From Thermoflavimicrobium daqui (GTDB lineage: Bacteria; Bacillota; Bacilli; Thermoactinomycetales; Thermoactinomycetaceae): 64,000 nucleotides of DNA. This document shows, piece after piece, positions 17,842 through 27,630 of this stretch. The notes below the pieces were generated by a model. That model did not search any database and had not been told where the DNA came from. It saw only the letters and a program-made list of their open reading frames with translations. The stretch is taken from contig NZ_KZ845666.1 in assembly GCF_003313465.1 (NCBI RefSeq), positions 62,001-126,000 on the forward strand. The letters are read 5' to 3'. How positions within the stretch are numbered: the first letter of the stretch is position 1; every line of letters begins with the position of its first letter. Made by a program: the position numbers and the translations under genes.

Positions 17842-18333
17842 ATGGCTGACCCACTTCGGCTAGAAATCCTCTCCTTGCTGGAAGAAAATGCGCGTTTGAC
17901 TGCAGAACAGATCGCACATATGTTAGACTTGTCTAAAGAGAATGTAGAGCAAATCATTAAAGAGCTCCAAGATGAAGGGATTATTTTAAAGTATGGGGCA
18001 AGTATTCATTGGCGCAAAGCAGGAAAGAGGAGAGTCAATGCCTTAATTGATGTAAAAGTGACTCCACAACATGGTTATGGATTTGATACCGTGGCAAGGC
18101 GAATTTATCTTTTTCCCGAAGTACAAAGCGTCTATTTGATGTCTGGTGCCTACGATTTATCAGTGGCTCTAGAAGTAGATACCATGGAAGAAGTGGGTCG
18201 CTTCGTAGAAAAGCTGGCTTCTTTTGATTTCGTAGTAAGTACTACGACACATTTTGTTCTAAAAAAATACAAAGAAGATGGAATCATTTTAGATGAACCT
18301 GATAAAGATCGACGGTTGGTGATAAGTCCATGA
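17842..18333 (+). CDS. alaR: Lrp/AsnC-family transcriptional regulator (AlaR-like)
   Basis: 163 residues. The winged HTH (about 5-60) contains LTAEQIAHMLDLSKENVEQIIKELQDEGIIL; the C-terminal RAM ligand domain (about 70-150) has VQSVYLMSGAYDLSVALEV. An in-frame TAA just before the ATG fixes the start, but AAGGAGG is 14 bases away, longer than usual, so translation may be weak. It overlaps the next gene by ATGA. An Lrp-type gene coupled to a class I aminotransferase matches alaR-alaT (yugG-yugH) of B. subtilis, where the regulator activates the alanine transaminase gene. Confidence 0.85.
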   Translation: MADPLRLEILSLLEENARLTAEQIAHMLDLSKENVEQIIKELQDEGIILKYGASIHWRKAGKRRVNALIDVKVTPQHGYGFDTVARRIYLFPEVQSVYLMSGAYDLSVALEVDTMEEVGRFVEKLASFDFVVSTTTHFVLKKYKEDGIILDEPDKDRRLVISP

Positions 18334-19523
18334 ATTTAGAAGAAAAAATTTCCCCAATAGTTAAACAACTAGCCCCTTCTGGAATCCGGCGTTTTTTTGA
18401 CCTAGTTAACACAAAACCTGATGCTATTTCTCTAGGTGTAGGAGAGCCAGACTTTACTACGCCATGGCATATTCGGGAAGCTTGTGTAGATGCGCTCGAA
18501 AGAGGAATGACCTCATATACTTCAAACCAAGGTATGCCTGAACTCTTAGAAAAGATAAGTCAATATCTATCTGATCGCTTTTCCCTTGCTTATGATGGGC
18601 AGTCAGAAATTTTAGTTACTTTCGGTGCAAGTGAAGCAATTGATATTGCCTTGCGTACTTTGATTACGCATGGAGACGAAGTATTAATTCCTGAACCTTG
18701 CTATGTTTCTTATACTTCGTGTGTCCAACTGGCTGGTGGAAAAGCCATAGCCATCCCTACTTCTTCACAAAATGGATTTAAGCTACGAGCGGAAGATTTA
18801 GAAAAAGCCATTTCTCCTCGTAGCAAAGTATTAATTCTTTGTTATCCTAATAATCCTACAGGGGCTATCATGCGTAAAGAGGATTGGGAACCCATCGCAC
18901 AGGTAATTAAAAAGCATGATCTTTTGGTGATCTCTGATGAAATTTATGCAGAGCTAACCTATCGTGGTCATCACTTCTCTTTAGCTTCACTCCCTGGTAT
19001 GAAAGAGCATGTCATTCTAATTAGTGGATTTTCCAAAGCCTTTGCTATGACTGGATGGCGTATAGGCTATGTCGCTGCTCCAGAGATTTTACTACAAGCT
19101 ATGCTAAAAATCCATCAATATACAGCACTTTGTGCACCCATTACAAGCCAAATCGCTGCTTTTGAAGCTTTAAAAAATGGATTATCTGAGTGTGAAGCCA
19201 TGGTTTCACAATATGATCGACGTAGACGTTTTGTTGTTAAAGCCTTCCAAGAAATTGGATTAACTTGTCATGAGCCGCAAGGGGCTTTTTATGTGTTCCC
19301 ATCCATCCAACCTTTAGGCATGGATGCACATACTTTTGCCGAAGAACTAATCCAAGAGGAAAGTGTTGCTGTTGTACCTGGAGATGTTTTTGGCCCGAGT
19401 GGGAAGGGACATATCCGTTGTTCCTATGCCACCTCCTTAGATCGGCTAGATGAAGCTTTGCGACGAATCGAACGTTTTGTTAAAAAGAAACGGAAAAATA
19501 TCCTACTCTCATCCATTTCTTAA
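18330..19523 (+). CDS. alaT: Class I PLP aminotransferase (AlaT-like)
   Basis: 397 residues of the aspartate aminotransferase fold. Key elements are LGVGEPDFTTP near the N-terminus, CYPNNPTGA, SDEIYAEL and the PLP-binding lysine in SGFSKAFAMTGWRIGY; the C-terminal arginine region is IRCSYATS. Coupling to an Lrp-type regulator favours alanine transaminase, making pyruvate and glutamate from alanine and 2-oxoglutarate. Aromatic aminotransferases of the PatA group are very similar, so the exact substrate is not certain. Confidence 0.88.
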   Translation: MNLEEKISPIVKQLAPSGIRRFFDLVNTKPDAISLGVGEPDFTTPWHIREACVDALERGMTSYTSNQGMPELLEKISQYLSDRFSLAYDGQSEILVTFGASEAIDIALRTLITHGDEVLIPEPCYVSYTSCVQLAGGKAIAIPTSSQNGFKLRAEDLEKAISPRSKVLILCYPNNPTGAIMRKEDWEPIAQVIKKHDLLVISDEIYAELTYRGHHFSLASLPGMKEHVILISGFSKAFAMTGWRIGYVAAPEILLQAMLKIHQYTALCAPITSQIAAFEALKNGLSECEAMVSQYDRRRRFVVKAFQEIGLTCHEPQGAFYVFPSIQPLGMDAHTFAEELIQEESVAVVPGDVFGPSGKGHIRCSYATSLDRLDEALRRIERFVKKKRKNILLSSIS

Positions 19524-19527
19524 CATA

Positions 19528-19556
19528 AAGCCAGCTATCAAAAGGATAGCTGGCTT
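19528..19556 (+). terminator. Terminator after the aminotransferase gene
   Basis: AAGCCAGCTATC pairs with GATAGCTGGCTT around a four-to-five-base loop, 4 bases after the stop codon; the T-run is short. Confidence 0.75.
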
Positions 19557-19711
19557 ATTTACGAACAACTTTTATTCTTTTATTCAAAGAGAGGTATGCA
19601 AAATGAGTATATGATAAACCCCAATAATAGGTTTTTATTTCGCTCAATTCTAGCTACACAACATATTATTTACAGACAATTTACTCAATTCATTTATAAT
19701 GATTCACGCTC

Positions 19712-19773
19712 AAATGGGTATCCTAGGTATGTTTCCATTTTCTATTCTTTGGGTTTATAGGATACCCACACTT
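19712..19773 (+). repeat. Inverted repeat upstream of the ATP-grasp gene
   Basis: TGGGTATCCTA and TAGGATACCCA are perfect 11-base complements about 35 bases apart in the 270-base gap before the YheC/D-like gene. No T-run follows. It could be an operator or a leader stem. CATAATCTA nearby (about 19793) fits the sigma-K -10 consensus CATANNNTA, but I see no convincing -35. Confidence 0.35.
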
Positions 19774-19833
19774 CCATTTCGCTCTCAAACTCATAATCTA
19801 TATAAATAAACTATAATAAAGGAAGTGAAAAAA

Positions 19834-20568
19834 GTGAGCGTAATTAGTAAAATGAATAACGCAAAACTATTAGCTAAAAATCCTCTCCTTACTCCTCATA
19901 TACCAACAATTGAACGACTATCTCAATATCATTTAAAAAATATGCTACGATCTTTCCCTACCATTTATCTAAAACCAGATAATTCTTGTCAAGGGAAAGG
20001 AATTATGCGCATCACACGCCACCCCAACGGTTCTTATCTATTACAAATAAAAAATGAACCACTTAAATGGATATACACAAAGGTTTTTCCTCTTTGGCAA
20101 AAAATACTCCAACTTAAAATGAAACGTTCTTATGTTATTCAGCAAGGAATTGATAGCTTTACCTTTGAAGGAAAGCTTTTCGATATTCGTGTTCATATGA
20201 TTCGCACAAATAATGAATGGATAATCGGTGGGATTATTGGACGTATAGCTCCAAAAGATAGTATTGTTACCAATGCATATAGTGGTGGTATCTCCAAAAA
20301 AATAACTCCCTTACTTACAGAAGATCTTAAGTTAGATCCAACCCAAGCTCAGCAAATAATCCATTCACTTTCCACAATATCTATAGAAGCAGCACAAACT
20401 ATCAGTCATTCCTACCCAAAATGGTCTGAGTTTGGTCTAGATATTGGAATCGATTCAGATAAACACCTTTGGCTATATGAAATCAATATCAAGCCAGGGT
20501 TACTTGTATTTAAAACGGATAAAAAGACTTATGAAAATATCTTAAAGCTACGTGAATATGCCACTTAA
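19834..20568 (+). CDS. YheC/YheD-like spore coat-associated ATP-grasp protein
   Basis: About 244 residues, GTG start at 19834 nine bases after AAAGGAA (another GTG three codons upstream overlaps that site). The sequence follows the YheC/D ATP-grasp family: FPTIYLKPDNSCQGKGIMRI is the nucleotide-binding lobe, QQGIDSFTFEGKLFDIRVHM the middle, and FGLDIGID...LWLYEINIKPG the metal-binding acidic motifs. Bacillus YheC and YheD are spore-coat associated. This protein is shorter than usual (about 350-450) because it lacks the N-terminal region. The peptide or metabolite it ligates is unknown. Confidence 0.8.
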   Translation: MSVISKMNNAKLLAKNPLLTPHIPTIERLSQYHLKNMLRSFPTIYLKPDNSCQGKGIMRITRHPNGSYLLQIKNEPLKWIYTKVFPLWQKILQLKMKRSYVIQQGIDSFTFEGKLFDIRVHMIRTNNEWIIGGIIGRIAPKDSIVTNAYSGGISKKITPLLTEDLKLDPTQAQQIIHSLSTISIEAAQTISHSYPKWSEFGLDIGIDSDKHLWLYEINIKPGLLVFKTDKKTYENILKLREYAT

Positions 20569-20717
20569 TTGTTCAATCCGATTCAAACAGCGATTCAATT
20601 TGATTCTAGAAATAATCTATAGTTTTGATCCCATTATTTAACATGATCTATTTATACGATGTCTAAGCAATTAAAAAATTTGTGCTCTAATTCATGCAGC
20701 TACTTAAAAGGAGAAAA

Positions 20718-20760
20718 AAGCTAACCCTCTATCCTATAAAACTCAACAGTGGGTTAGCTT
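20718..20760 (-). terminator. Terminator of the fad operon
   Basis: AAGCTAACCC / GGGTTAGCTT, 10 bp perfect with a 23-base loop; six T follow on the minus strand. It lies 58 bases after the fadE stop. Confidence 0.75.
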
Positions 20761-20818
20761 TATACCTATAAAATTTCTGATATTTGTAAGATCATCTCAC
20801 GAAGCGATTAATCCTAAA

Positions 20819-22594
20819 TCAAACAACGTATTTTTCTACTTCTAAGATCCGTTTCGCGATCGTTCTTTTTAAAGCTACTTCATTGACTGGTTCCAGACGT
20901 GTAAATTTCTTTAGCATTGAAAGCTGAGTACGTAGGGTATCTCCTTCTTCCATTGCCGCTAATGCATGGCGAGCTACTGCATCTACTCGTTGCATCGATT
21001 CATAGATAAAGGCACGACAAAGATTGACTTTGATTTGCTCTTTCGCTTCACCATTTTTCTCTAACGCTTTTAATGTACGTAATAATGTACTTTCCATCGC
21101 AAATGTTTCAATAACGATGTCTGAAAGATCTCGAACGATTTCTTGTTCACGCTTAATATCTTCACCATATTTCAACATAGCTAGACCCGCAATCATCAAG
21201 AAAATTTTCTTCGCACTTTCCACATAATGCTTTTCTGCGTCAAGCACAGGAGCATCTTCATCTGGCATATATGGCATCAGTGTTAAGATTTCTTCTTGTA
21301 GATCTTGTGCTACTTGGAAGAATGGAAGTTCTCCTTTCATGGCTTTACGCATTAAGGTCACTGGGATCAATAAACGATTAATTTCATTGGTTCCCTCAAA
21401 GATTCGATTGATACGGGAATCACGATACATATTTTCAATCTCATACTCTGACATAAATCCATATCCACCGTGGATTTGGACACCTTCATCTACTACATAA
21501 TCGAGCACTTCTGATCCAAATACCTTGGCAACAGAACACTCTAAAGCATATTCAGCAATCGCATTGGCAACAACAGAACCTTCAGCATTCTCCACTCCCT
21601 CAAGACCTGCATCAAACAAACCAGCAATGCGATAGGCAATGCTTTCATTTGCATAGGTTTTAATAGCCATATTAGCAATTTTTTCACGAATTAATCCAAA
21701 CTTAGCAATTGGGATATTAAATTGTTTACGTTGATTTGCATACTGGGCTGAGATTTCGATTGCACGCTTAGCAGAACCTACCGTACCCACTGCTAATTTA
21801 AAACGACCGATATTTAAAATATTAAAAGCGATTTTATGTCCTTTTCCTACTTCTCCTAGAAGATTTTCAACAGGAACTTGTGCATCTTCTAGAATCAATG
21901 TTCTAGTCGAGGAACCTTTAATCCCCATTTTTTTCTCTTCAGGTCCTACAGATACACCTGGGAAATCTCTCTCTACAATGAAAGCAGTAAATTTGTCTCC
22001 ATCAATTTTGGCATATACCACAAAAACATCTGCGAAACCAGAGTTGGTAATCCATTGTTTTTCACCATTTAGAATATAATATTTCCCACAATCACTTAGC
22101 TTGGCAGTCGCTTTAGCTCCGAGTGCATCAGATCCTGAAGATGGTTCTGTAAGTGCATAAGCAGCGATTTTTTGCCCTGTTGCTAGTCCTGGGAGATATT
22201 TTTTCTTTTGATCTTCATTGCCAAAAAACACGATGGGGAGTGTTCCGATTCCTACATGGGCACCATGAGATAGTCCAAATGAACGTCCTATTGCAATTTT
22301 TTCTGTGATTAAACTAGAGCTAATCTTATCTAAACCCAAACCGTCATATGCTTCAGGAACGTCTGCTCCGAGCAATCCTAATTCTCCTGCTTCTTTTAGA
22401 AGCCGAACGGTATGCTCAAATTGATGATTTTCAATTTCTTCTAAAACGGGTAATACTTGATCTTTCACAAAATCTTCTGTTGTTTTTGCAATCATTTTAT
22501 GCTCTTCAGTAAAATCTTCTGGGGTAAATACACTGGTTATGTCACTTTCTTCAAGTAGAAATGCTCCACCTTTGACTTTTTTTGTTTCTGTCAT
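20819..22594 (-). CDS. fadE: Acyl-CoA dehydrogenase
   Basis: 591 residues, longer than simple acyl-CoA dehydrogenases because of a C-terminal helical extension (about 400-591), as in the Bacillus FadE/very-long-chain type. It catalyses the first step of beta-oxidation, using FAD. Motifs: YALTEPSSGSDA for FAD binding, ITNSGFADVFVVYAK, QFNIPIAKFGLIREKIANM and QIHGGYGFMSEYEIENMYRDSRI. The ATG at 22594 follows AAGGAGAGG; seven upstream codons are open but have no suitable site. Third gene of the fadN-fadA-fadE operon. Confidence 0.94.
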   Translation of the reverse strand: MTETKKVKGGAFLLEESDITSVFTPEDFTEEHKMIAKTTEDFVKDQVLPVLEEIENHQFEHTVRLLKEAGELGLLGADVPEAYDGLGLDKISSSLITEKIAIGRSFGLSHGAHVGIGTLPIVFFGNEDQKKKYLPGLATGQKIAAYALTEPSSGSDALGAKATAKLSDCGKYYILNGEKQWITNSGFADVFVVYAKIDGDKFTAFIVERDFPGVSVGPEEKKMGIKGSSTRTLILEDAQVPVENLLGEVGKGHKIAFNILNIGRFKLAVGTVGSAKRAIEISAQYANQRKQFNIPIAKFGLIREKIANMAIKTYANESIAYRIAGLFDAGLEGVENAEGSVVANAIAEYALECSVAKVFGSEVLDYVVDEGVQIHGGYGFMSEYEIENMYRDSRINRIFEGTNEINRLLIPVTLMRKAMKGELPFFQVAQDLQEEILTLMPYMPDEDAPVLDAEKHYVESAKKIFLMIAGLAMLKYGEDIKREQEIVRDLSDIVIETFAMESTLLRTLKALEKNGEAKEQIKVNLCRAFIYESMQRVDAVARHALAAMEEGDTLRTQLSMLKKFTRLEPVNEVALKRTIAKRILEVEKYVV

Positions 22595-22706
22595 GGCTAA
22601 CCTCTCCTTTTCCATGTAATCAGTTATAAAAAGATTTTTTGGATAGACACATTGGTTACGTGACGAAAATATTTCTCCATTATCTTCAAAGGCTATTTTT
22701 CACGTA

Positions 22707-23888
22707 TTATGCGATTCGTTCTACAATTCCAGCTGCTCCCATTCCTCCACCAACACACATGGTGATCAGACCATATCGTTTTTGTCGGCGCTCAAGCTCG
22801 TTCAAAATGGTAACGGTAAGTCTAGCACCCGAACAACCTAGTGGATGACCCAACGCAATTGCTCCACCGTTCACATTGACAATCTCCTGATCAAAGCCTA
22901 ATTCTCGAATCACTGCTAATGATTGGGAAGCAAATGCCTCATTTAATTCAATTAAATCAATATCCTGTAGGCGGATTCCTGTTCTTTCCAAAACTTTTGG
23001 TACCGCAACAACTGGGCCTACACCCATGATATCTGGATCAACTCCACCTACGGTGAACCCACGGAAAATAGCAAGTGGTTTAACGCCTAGCTCTTCTGCT
23101 TTTTGGCGAGACATGATCATGACCATGGCAGCACCGTCACTTGTTTGTGAAGAATTTCCCGCTGTGACTGATCCACCTACACGAAAAGCTGGGCGTAATT
23201 TTGCGAGCACTTCCAAGGAAGTATTTGAACGCACTCCTTCATCTGTATCAAAAACCTGCCGAACCTCTTGCAGCTTTCCGCTCTCATCTACAAATCGATT
23301 CACTACATCAATCGGTACAATTTCATCTTTAAACTTGCCTGCTTGAATTGCTGCATAGGCTTTCTGATGGCTTGCTAAAGCAAATTGATCCTGCTCCTCA
23401 CGAGAAATACCGTAACGTTTTGCAACTTCTTCCGCTGTATGTCCCATTGACATATATGCTTGAGGCATATTTTCAACTAAATAGGGATTGGGTGCTGTTT
23501 TAAAACCAACCATTGGAACTAAACTCATACTTTCAATGCCACCTGCGATCATCACATCCGCAAATCCAGTCATGATCTTTTCAGCAGCAATGGCAATGGT
23601 TTGCAGTCCTGATGAACAAAACCGATTAACGGTCATTCCAGGAACACTCGTTGGTAAACCTGCCCTAAGTGCTACAATTCGCGCTAAGTTCATTCCTTGC
23701 TCGCCTTCAGGAAATGAACACCCCATAATCACATCATCAATTTCCTTTGGATCAACTTGTGGAACGCGCTTTAGTAAGTCACTTAACACTTTTGCCCCAA
23801 ATTCATCTGGACGGGTTTGTGTCAAAGTCCCTTTATGCGCTCTTCCAACTGCTGTTCTTGCTCCTGCAACAATTACTGCTTCACGCAT
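22707..23888 (-). CDS. fadA: Acetyl-CoA C-acyltransferase (3-ketoacyl-CoA thiolase)
   Basis: 393 residues. It cleaves 3-ketoacyl-CoA to acetyl-CoA and a shortened acyl-CoA. The nucleophile is in [12 protein letters not shown] (Cys near 90); the C-terminal [16 protein letters not shown] and [10 protein letters not shown] hold the catalytic His and second Cys. ATG start behind AAAGGGGG. It begins about 23 bases after fadN ends. Confidence 0.96.
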   Translation of the reverse strand: MREAVIVAGARTAVGRAHKGTLTQTRPDEFGAKVLSDLLKRVPQVDPKEIDDVIMGCSFPEGEQGMNLARIVALRAGLPTSVPGMTVNRFCSSGLQTIAIAAEKIMTGFADVMIAGGIESMSLVPMVGFKTAPNPYLVENMPQAYMSMGHTAEEVAKRYGISREEQDQFALASHQKAYAAIQAGKFKDEIVPIDVVNRFVDESGKLQEVRQVFDTDEGVRSNTSLEVLAKLRPAFRVGGSVTAGNSSQTSDGAAMVMIMSRQKAEELGVKPLAIFRGFTVGGVDPDIMGVGPVVAVPKVLERTGIRLQDIDLIELNEAFASQSLAVIRELGFDQEIVNVNGGAIALGHPLGCSGARLTVTILNELERRQKRYGLITMCVGGGMGAAGIVERIA

Positions 23889-23911
23889 AGCTCTCTCCCC
23901 CTTTATCTAAC

Positions 23912-26293
23912 CTAGTTACGTAATGGTTTTCCTTTTGCCAACATATATTGCATACGCGCTTGTGTTTTCGGCTCTCCAATTAAGCTTAGGAAGGCCTCAC
24001 GCTCCAGATCTAACAAGTATTCTTCGCTAACAACTGTCCCTTCTGGAACATTTCCACCTGCTAACACGAAAGCTAATTTACTTGCAATCTTATAATCATG
24101 TTCTGATATATAACCGGAGAGCATAAGATCATGAGCAGCTAACTTCATAAGGCTATAGCCCGTTTCACCTACAACTGGTATACGGATAGGCTGTGGTGAT
24201 TTGTAACCAGACTTCGCTAAGCCGAGCGCAACCTGCTTTGCATCATAAAGAAGATGATCACTGTTTGCTGTAATACCATCACATGAACGCAAGAATTTAT
24301 ACTTACGTGCATGAAGAGCACTAGTCGAAACTTTGGCTTGCCCTATTGCCATAAATACATGATTTACTAGTGGTTGTAGAGCTACCCGATCTTTTGGATC
24401 CACACCATCCATCCAGCGGAAAAGCAACTCTTTGGTTCCTCCTCCACCTGGTATCAAACCAACTCCTACTTCGACAAGTCCCATATATGTTTCAGCTGCG
24501 GCTTGAAGACGATCAGCTGGCAAACATACTTCTACACCACCACCTAAAGTCATTCCAAATGGTGCAGCCACTACCGGTTTATCTAAATAGCGAAGAGAGC
24601 CCATCGTTTTTTGGAATTGACGAACCATCATATCAATTTCCGGCCAATTGTAATCTTGAGCCTCCATTAACATCAACATTAAGTTGGCTCCAACACAAAA
24701 ATTAGGTGCTTGGTTCCCGATGACCAAACCACGATAATTCGCTGAGACTTCTTTGACTGCATAGTTCATCATAGTGATAATTTCAGGGCCAATCGCTTGT
24801 TTAGGAGAATGAAATTCTAGGCAAGCGATATCATCACCCAAGTCGATTAAGCTAGCTCCGCTATTTCCTTTAATGACCTTACCTTGTGCTTTGAGCTGAG
24901 CCAAGTTGATCACTTTTTCATTTTCTTGAACTTCTCTAAATTGACCTCCGATGTGGAAGAACTTTACCCCATTATCTCCTTTTTCATAAAAAGAGCTTTT
25001 TCCAGCAGCTAATAATTCTTCTACCAAACGCGGTATCTTTTCTCCCTCGGCTCGCATCCGTGCGACAGATGTCTCAACCCCAATGGCATCCCAAATCTCA
25101 AAAGGTCCTAAATCCCAGTTAAATCCCCATTTCATCGCTTGGTCGATACTCACAATATCATTAGCAATCTCCTCAAGGCGATTTGCTGAATATAAAAGTA
25201 CTTTCTTCGTAATATACCAAGCCAGCTTTCCAGCGGTATCTTCTCCATAAATAAGTGCTTGTAACTTTTTCGCTAAAGTCTTACCACGCTTAGCCTGATC
25301 TAGTGAATTCGCTTTCAACTTCTTACGTGAACGGTATTCCAAGGTTTTAGGATCCAGAGCTAAAATCTCTTTTCCTTTTTCTGTCTTTACTTTCTTATAA
25401 AAACCTTGACCCGATTTACTACCAATCCAATTATTTTCCACCATTCTTTTAAGTAAAGGTGATGCTTTAAATACTTCCTTTTCCTCTTTATCCGTAACAT
25501 GTTCATATACGTTATTACATACATGCATATAGGTATCGAGACCTACTAGATCCAAGGTACGGAAAGTAGCACTTTTCGGTCTTCCCATCGCTCGACCTGT
25601 AACCACATCGATCTCATCAGGACCTAAGTCGAACTCCTCCATCGCATGTAAAGTAACTTGTAATCCATAAGTTCCAATCCGATTTGCTATAAAATTAGGG
25701 GTATCCTTACATAGGACTACTCCTTTCCCCAACACTTCTTCAGCAAACGCTTTCATATACTGAACAAGTTTAGGATCTGTCGATTCACCTGGAATAATTT
25801 CTAATAGTTTCATATAACGAGGTGGGTTAAAAAAGTGTGTACCTAAAAAGTGCTTTTTAAATTCTTCTGAGCGTCCTTCAACCATTTGATTAATTGATAT
25901 ACCTGAAGTATTTGAACTAACGATCATACCTGGCTTCCATATTTTTTCGATTTGTTCAAATAAGTCCTGTTTTATTTTTAAGTTTTCTACAACAACTTCA
26001 ATAATCCAGTCAACGTTACGAAGTTGATCTAAATCATCTTCTAAATTACCTACATGAATCAGATCAGCAACGGCTTTATCATACAGTGGAGAAGGTTTTT
26101 CCTTAAAAAGCCGATCCTTACCTGCTTGAGCTAAACGATTTCTTGCTTTTCTATCTTGTTTCTCTTCCTCAGACAAATCTCTAGGAACGATATCTAATAA
26201 ATACGCCTCAATCCCTACATTCGCCAGATGACCAGCAATTGCCGCTCCCATAACTCCAGCACCGAGAACAGCTGCTTTTCTTATCTTTATCAA
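23912..26293 (-). CDS. fadN: 3-hydroxyacyl-CoA dehydrogenase / enoyl-CoA hydratase
   Basis: 793 residues, about the size of Bacillus FadN. The N-terminal Rossmann domain (AAVLGAGVMGAAIAGHLAN) and HAD C-terminal domains (EIIPGESTD, FIANRIGTYG, GYGFY-like GSKSGQGFYKK) oxidise 3-hydroxyacyl-CoA. The C-terminal crotonase domain (about 480-680, VIGNQAPNFCVGANL and GMTLGGGVEVCLPADR) hydrates enoyl-CoA. TTG start at 26293 seven bases after AGGAGGAGG; the 12 extra upstream codons run through that site and into the operator. First gene of the beta-oxidation operon, under FadR-type control. Confidence 0.94.
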   Translation of the reverse strand: MIKIRKAAVLGAGVMGAAIAGHLANVGIEAYLLDIVPRDLSEEEKQDRKARNRLAQAGKDRLFKEKPSPLYDKAVADLIHVGNLEDDLDQLRNVDWIIEVVVENLKIKQDLFEQIEKIWKPGMIVSSNTSGISINQMVEGRSEEFKKHFLGTHFFNPPRYMKLLEIIPGESTDPKLVQYMKAFAEEVLGKGVVLCKDTPNFIANRIGTYGLQVTLHAMEEFDLGPDEIDVVTGRAMGRPKSATFRTLDLVGLDTYMHVCNNVYEHVTDKEEKEVFKASPLLKRMVENNWIGSKSGQGFYKKVKTEKGKEILALDPKTLEYRSRKKLKANSLDQAKRGKTLAKKLQALIYGEDTAGKLAWYITKKVLLYSANRLEEIANDIVSIDQAMKWGFNWDLGPFEIWDAIGVETSVARMRAEGEKIPRLVEELLAAGKSSFYEKGDNGVKFFHIGGQFREVQENEKVINLAQLKAQGKVIKGNSGASLIDLGDDIACLEFHSPKQAIGPEIITMMNYAVKEVSANYRGLVIGNQAPNFCVGANLMLMLMEAQDYNWPEIDMMVRQFQKTMGSLRYLDKPVVAAPFGMTLGGGVEVCLPADRLQAAAETYMGLVEVGVGLIPGGGGTKELLFRWMDGVDPKDRVALQPLVNHVFMAIGQAKVSTSALHARKYKFLRSCDGITANSDHLLYDAKQVALGLAKSGYKSPQPIRIPVVGETGYSLMKLAAHDLMLSGYISEHDYKIASKLAFVLAGGNVPEGTVVSEEYLLDLEREAFLSLIGEPKTQARMQYMLAKGKPLRN

Positions 26294-26318
26294 GGCAATT
26301 CCTCCTCCTACATCAGCA

Positions 26319-26336
26319 TGAATGAACAATCATTCA
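26319..26336 (-). promoter_or_regulatory. FadR-type operator of the fad operon
   Basis: TGAATGAACAATCATTCA is a perfect 7-bp palindrome (TGAATGA / TCATTCA) and fits the Bacillus FadR (YsiA) box consensus TGAATGAMTANTCATTCA. It overlaps a possible -10 downstream of a -35 TTGGAC at 26360-26355. Repression should be lifted by long-chain acyl-CoA. Confidence 0.88.
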
Positions 26337-26624
26337 TTTTTATTGAAAAAAAAAGTCCAAACTAATTTGGTACTTTTTAAACTCATTATAATAATATTAT
26401 TTATCGGTTTTCTCTTTACGTCAAGAGGAAAAGACATAGTTTTGTTTCAAAAAATAATAAAATATCCCTTGACAAATAAGTGGTAGGGCAAAATTACTGA
26501 TTTCACACCCTTTTATATTTTGCTTTACAAGATAGCTCATAGAAAAATTAGAAGTCCAATATCTAATACGGTTTATTACAGATTTATTTATAATTCTATT
26601 GTAAATAATATAACTTACTAATTA
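26337..26624. other. Divergent intergenic region between fadN and the PIG-L gene
   Basis: AT-rich, no ORF with a ribosome binding site. It contains the fad promoter at its left end and the PIG-L gene promoter just beyond its right end. I see nothing else in it. Confidence 0.4.
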
Positions 26625-26653
26625 TTGGGTATAGACTAAAAAGGAATTATGAT
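26625..26653 (+). promoter_or_regulatory. Sigma-A-like promoter of the PIG-L gene
   Basis: TTGGGT, 17-base spacer, TATGAT, ending 43 bases before the TTG start of the secreted deacetylase-like gene. Confidence 0.6.
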
Positions 26654-26696
26654 ATGATATACAAGAAATGCTTAGGGTTAGAGGAGTAGGAACAAA

Positions 26697-27494
26697 TTGA
26701 AAACCAAATCGATCATTATTCAACTGATCGTTACCACTATATTATTTTTTATAATGACTTTTTATATTACGTCTGATCAAGGAGCTTCGGCTTACACACA
26801 AACTGAGCATGTGGAATCCAATACAGTCATTTATTATGTTCCTCATGCAGATGATGAAGTCTTAACTTTTGGTGTTCCTATTATCAACGATATTAGAGAT
26901 GGGAAAAATGTCATACTCATTTTACTATCTCAAGGTGAAGTCTCTAAAGCTCTTCATAATATCAATCAAAGACTAAAAAAGCAGATTACAAAAGAAGAAT
27001 TTGCTAAAGCACGTGTTAGGGAGTTTCATCGCGCTGCTACGGTGCTAGGAGTTCAACCTAATCATCAATATGATTTCCATTTAAAAAATATGAATTTTGA
27101 TCAAAGTAAGCTCCGAAATATTATTATTTCATTTGAAAAAAAATACCCGAATGCTCTCCACAAGGGGATGAGTATGAATGATTATCATAAAGATCATGCA
27201 GATGTAGGTAGAGCACTCCTATATTTAAAATCGCAAGGCAAAATCAAACGTTATGTTACCTATGCTTCTATTTATACAGATCGCCTCAACAAAAATAGAA
27301 TCCCACAAAATCGTATTAAAGGGGAAATTATCCATTTAAATGTTTATTCAGATGCTTTAGTCTTAGATCGTGCGATCGAAGTTTATAAACATTGGGAACC
27401 TGAAAAAGGGTGGTATGCTTGTGGATACCTTAGTGTTCCTAAACAGTTTAAGATACTTCAGTATAGAAAATATGCTAAACAAACAGACTACTGA
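26697..27494 (+). CDS. Exported PIG-L/LmbE-family deacetylase
   Basis: 265 residues, TTG start after AGAGGAGTAGG. Residues 6-26 form a signal peptide or membrane anchor. The PIG-L zinc motif reads YYVPHADDEVLTFG, with PHADDE where the family usually has (A)HPDDE; the later His of the site is probably in YHKDHADVGRALL. The family removes acetyl groups from N-acetylglucosamine-containing compounds such as GlcNAc-inositol or cell-surface glycans. Exported single-domain versions are common in Bacilli, but substrates are mostly unknown. Convergent with two-component system 2; no operon partner. Confidence 0.8.
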   Translation: MKTKSIIIQLIVTTILFFIMTFYITSDQGASAYTQTEHVESNTVIYYVPHADDEVLTFGVPIINDIRDGKNVILILLSQGEVSKALHNINQRLKKQITKEEFAKARVREFHRAATVLGVQPNHQYDFHLKNMNFDQSKLRNIIISFEKKYPNALHKGMSMNDYHKDHADVGRALLYLKSQGKIKRYVTYASIYTDRLNKNRIPQNRIKGEIIHLNVYSDALVLDRAIEVYKHWEPEKGWYACGYLSVPKQFKILQYRKYAKQTDY

Positions 27495-27567
27495 TATTTC
27501 CATGAAAAATACCTTTATCCCTTTGTACTCATCATTATTAACATGAAAGACACCGTCTTCTCAATTG

Positions 27568-27591
27568 GCGGTTTTCCGAAAGGAAAACCGC
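27568..27591 (+). terminator. Terminator between the PIG-L gene and system 2
   Basis: GCGGTTTTCC / GGAAAACCGC with a GAAA tetraloop, about 75 bases after the PIG-L stop. The T-run is short (CATTGTTT). Confidence 0.6.
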
Positions 27592-27630
27592 ATTGTTTAA
27601 CCGAAGTTTCATTTAGTTTTTATGTAAAAT

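Noticed and set aside
23488-23910. 140-codon plus-strand ORF over fadA
   Set aside because: Antisense shadow of the thiolase; no ribosome binding site and no recognisable protein.
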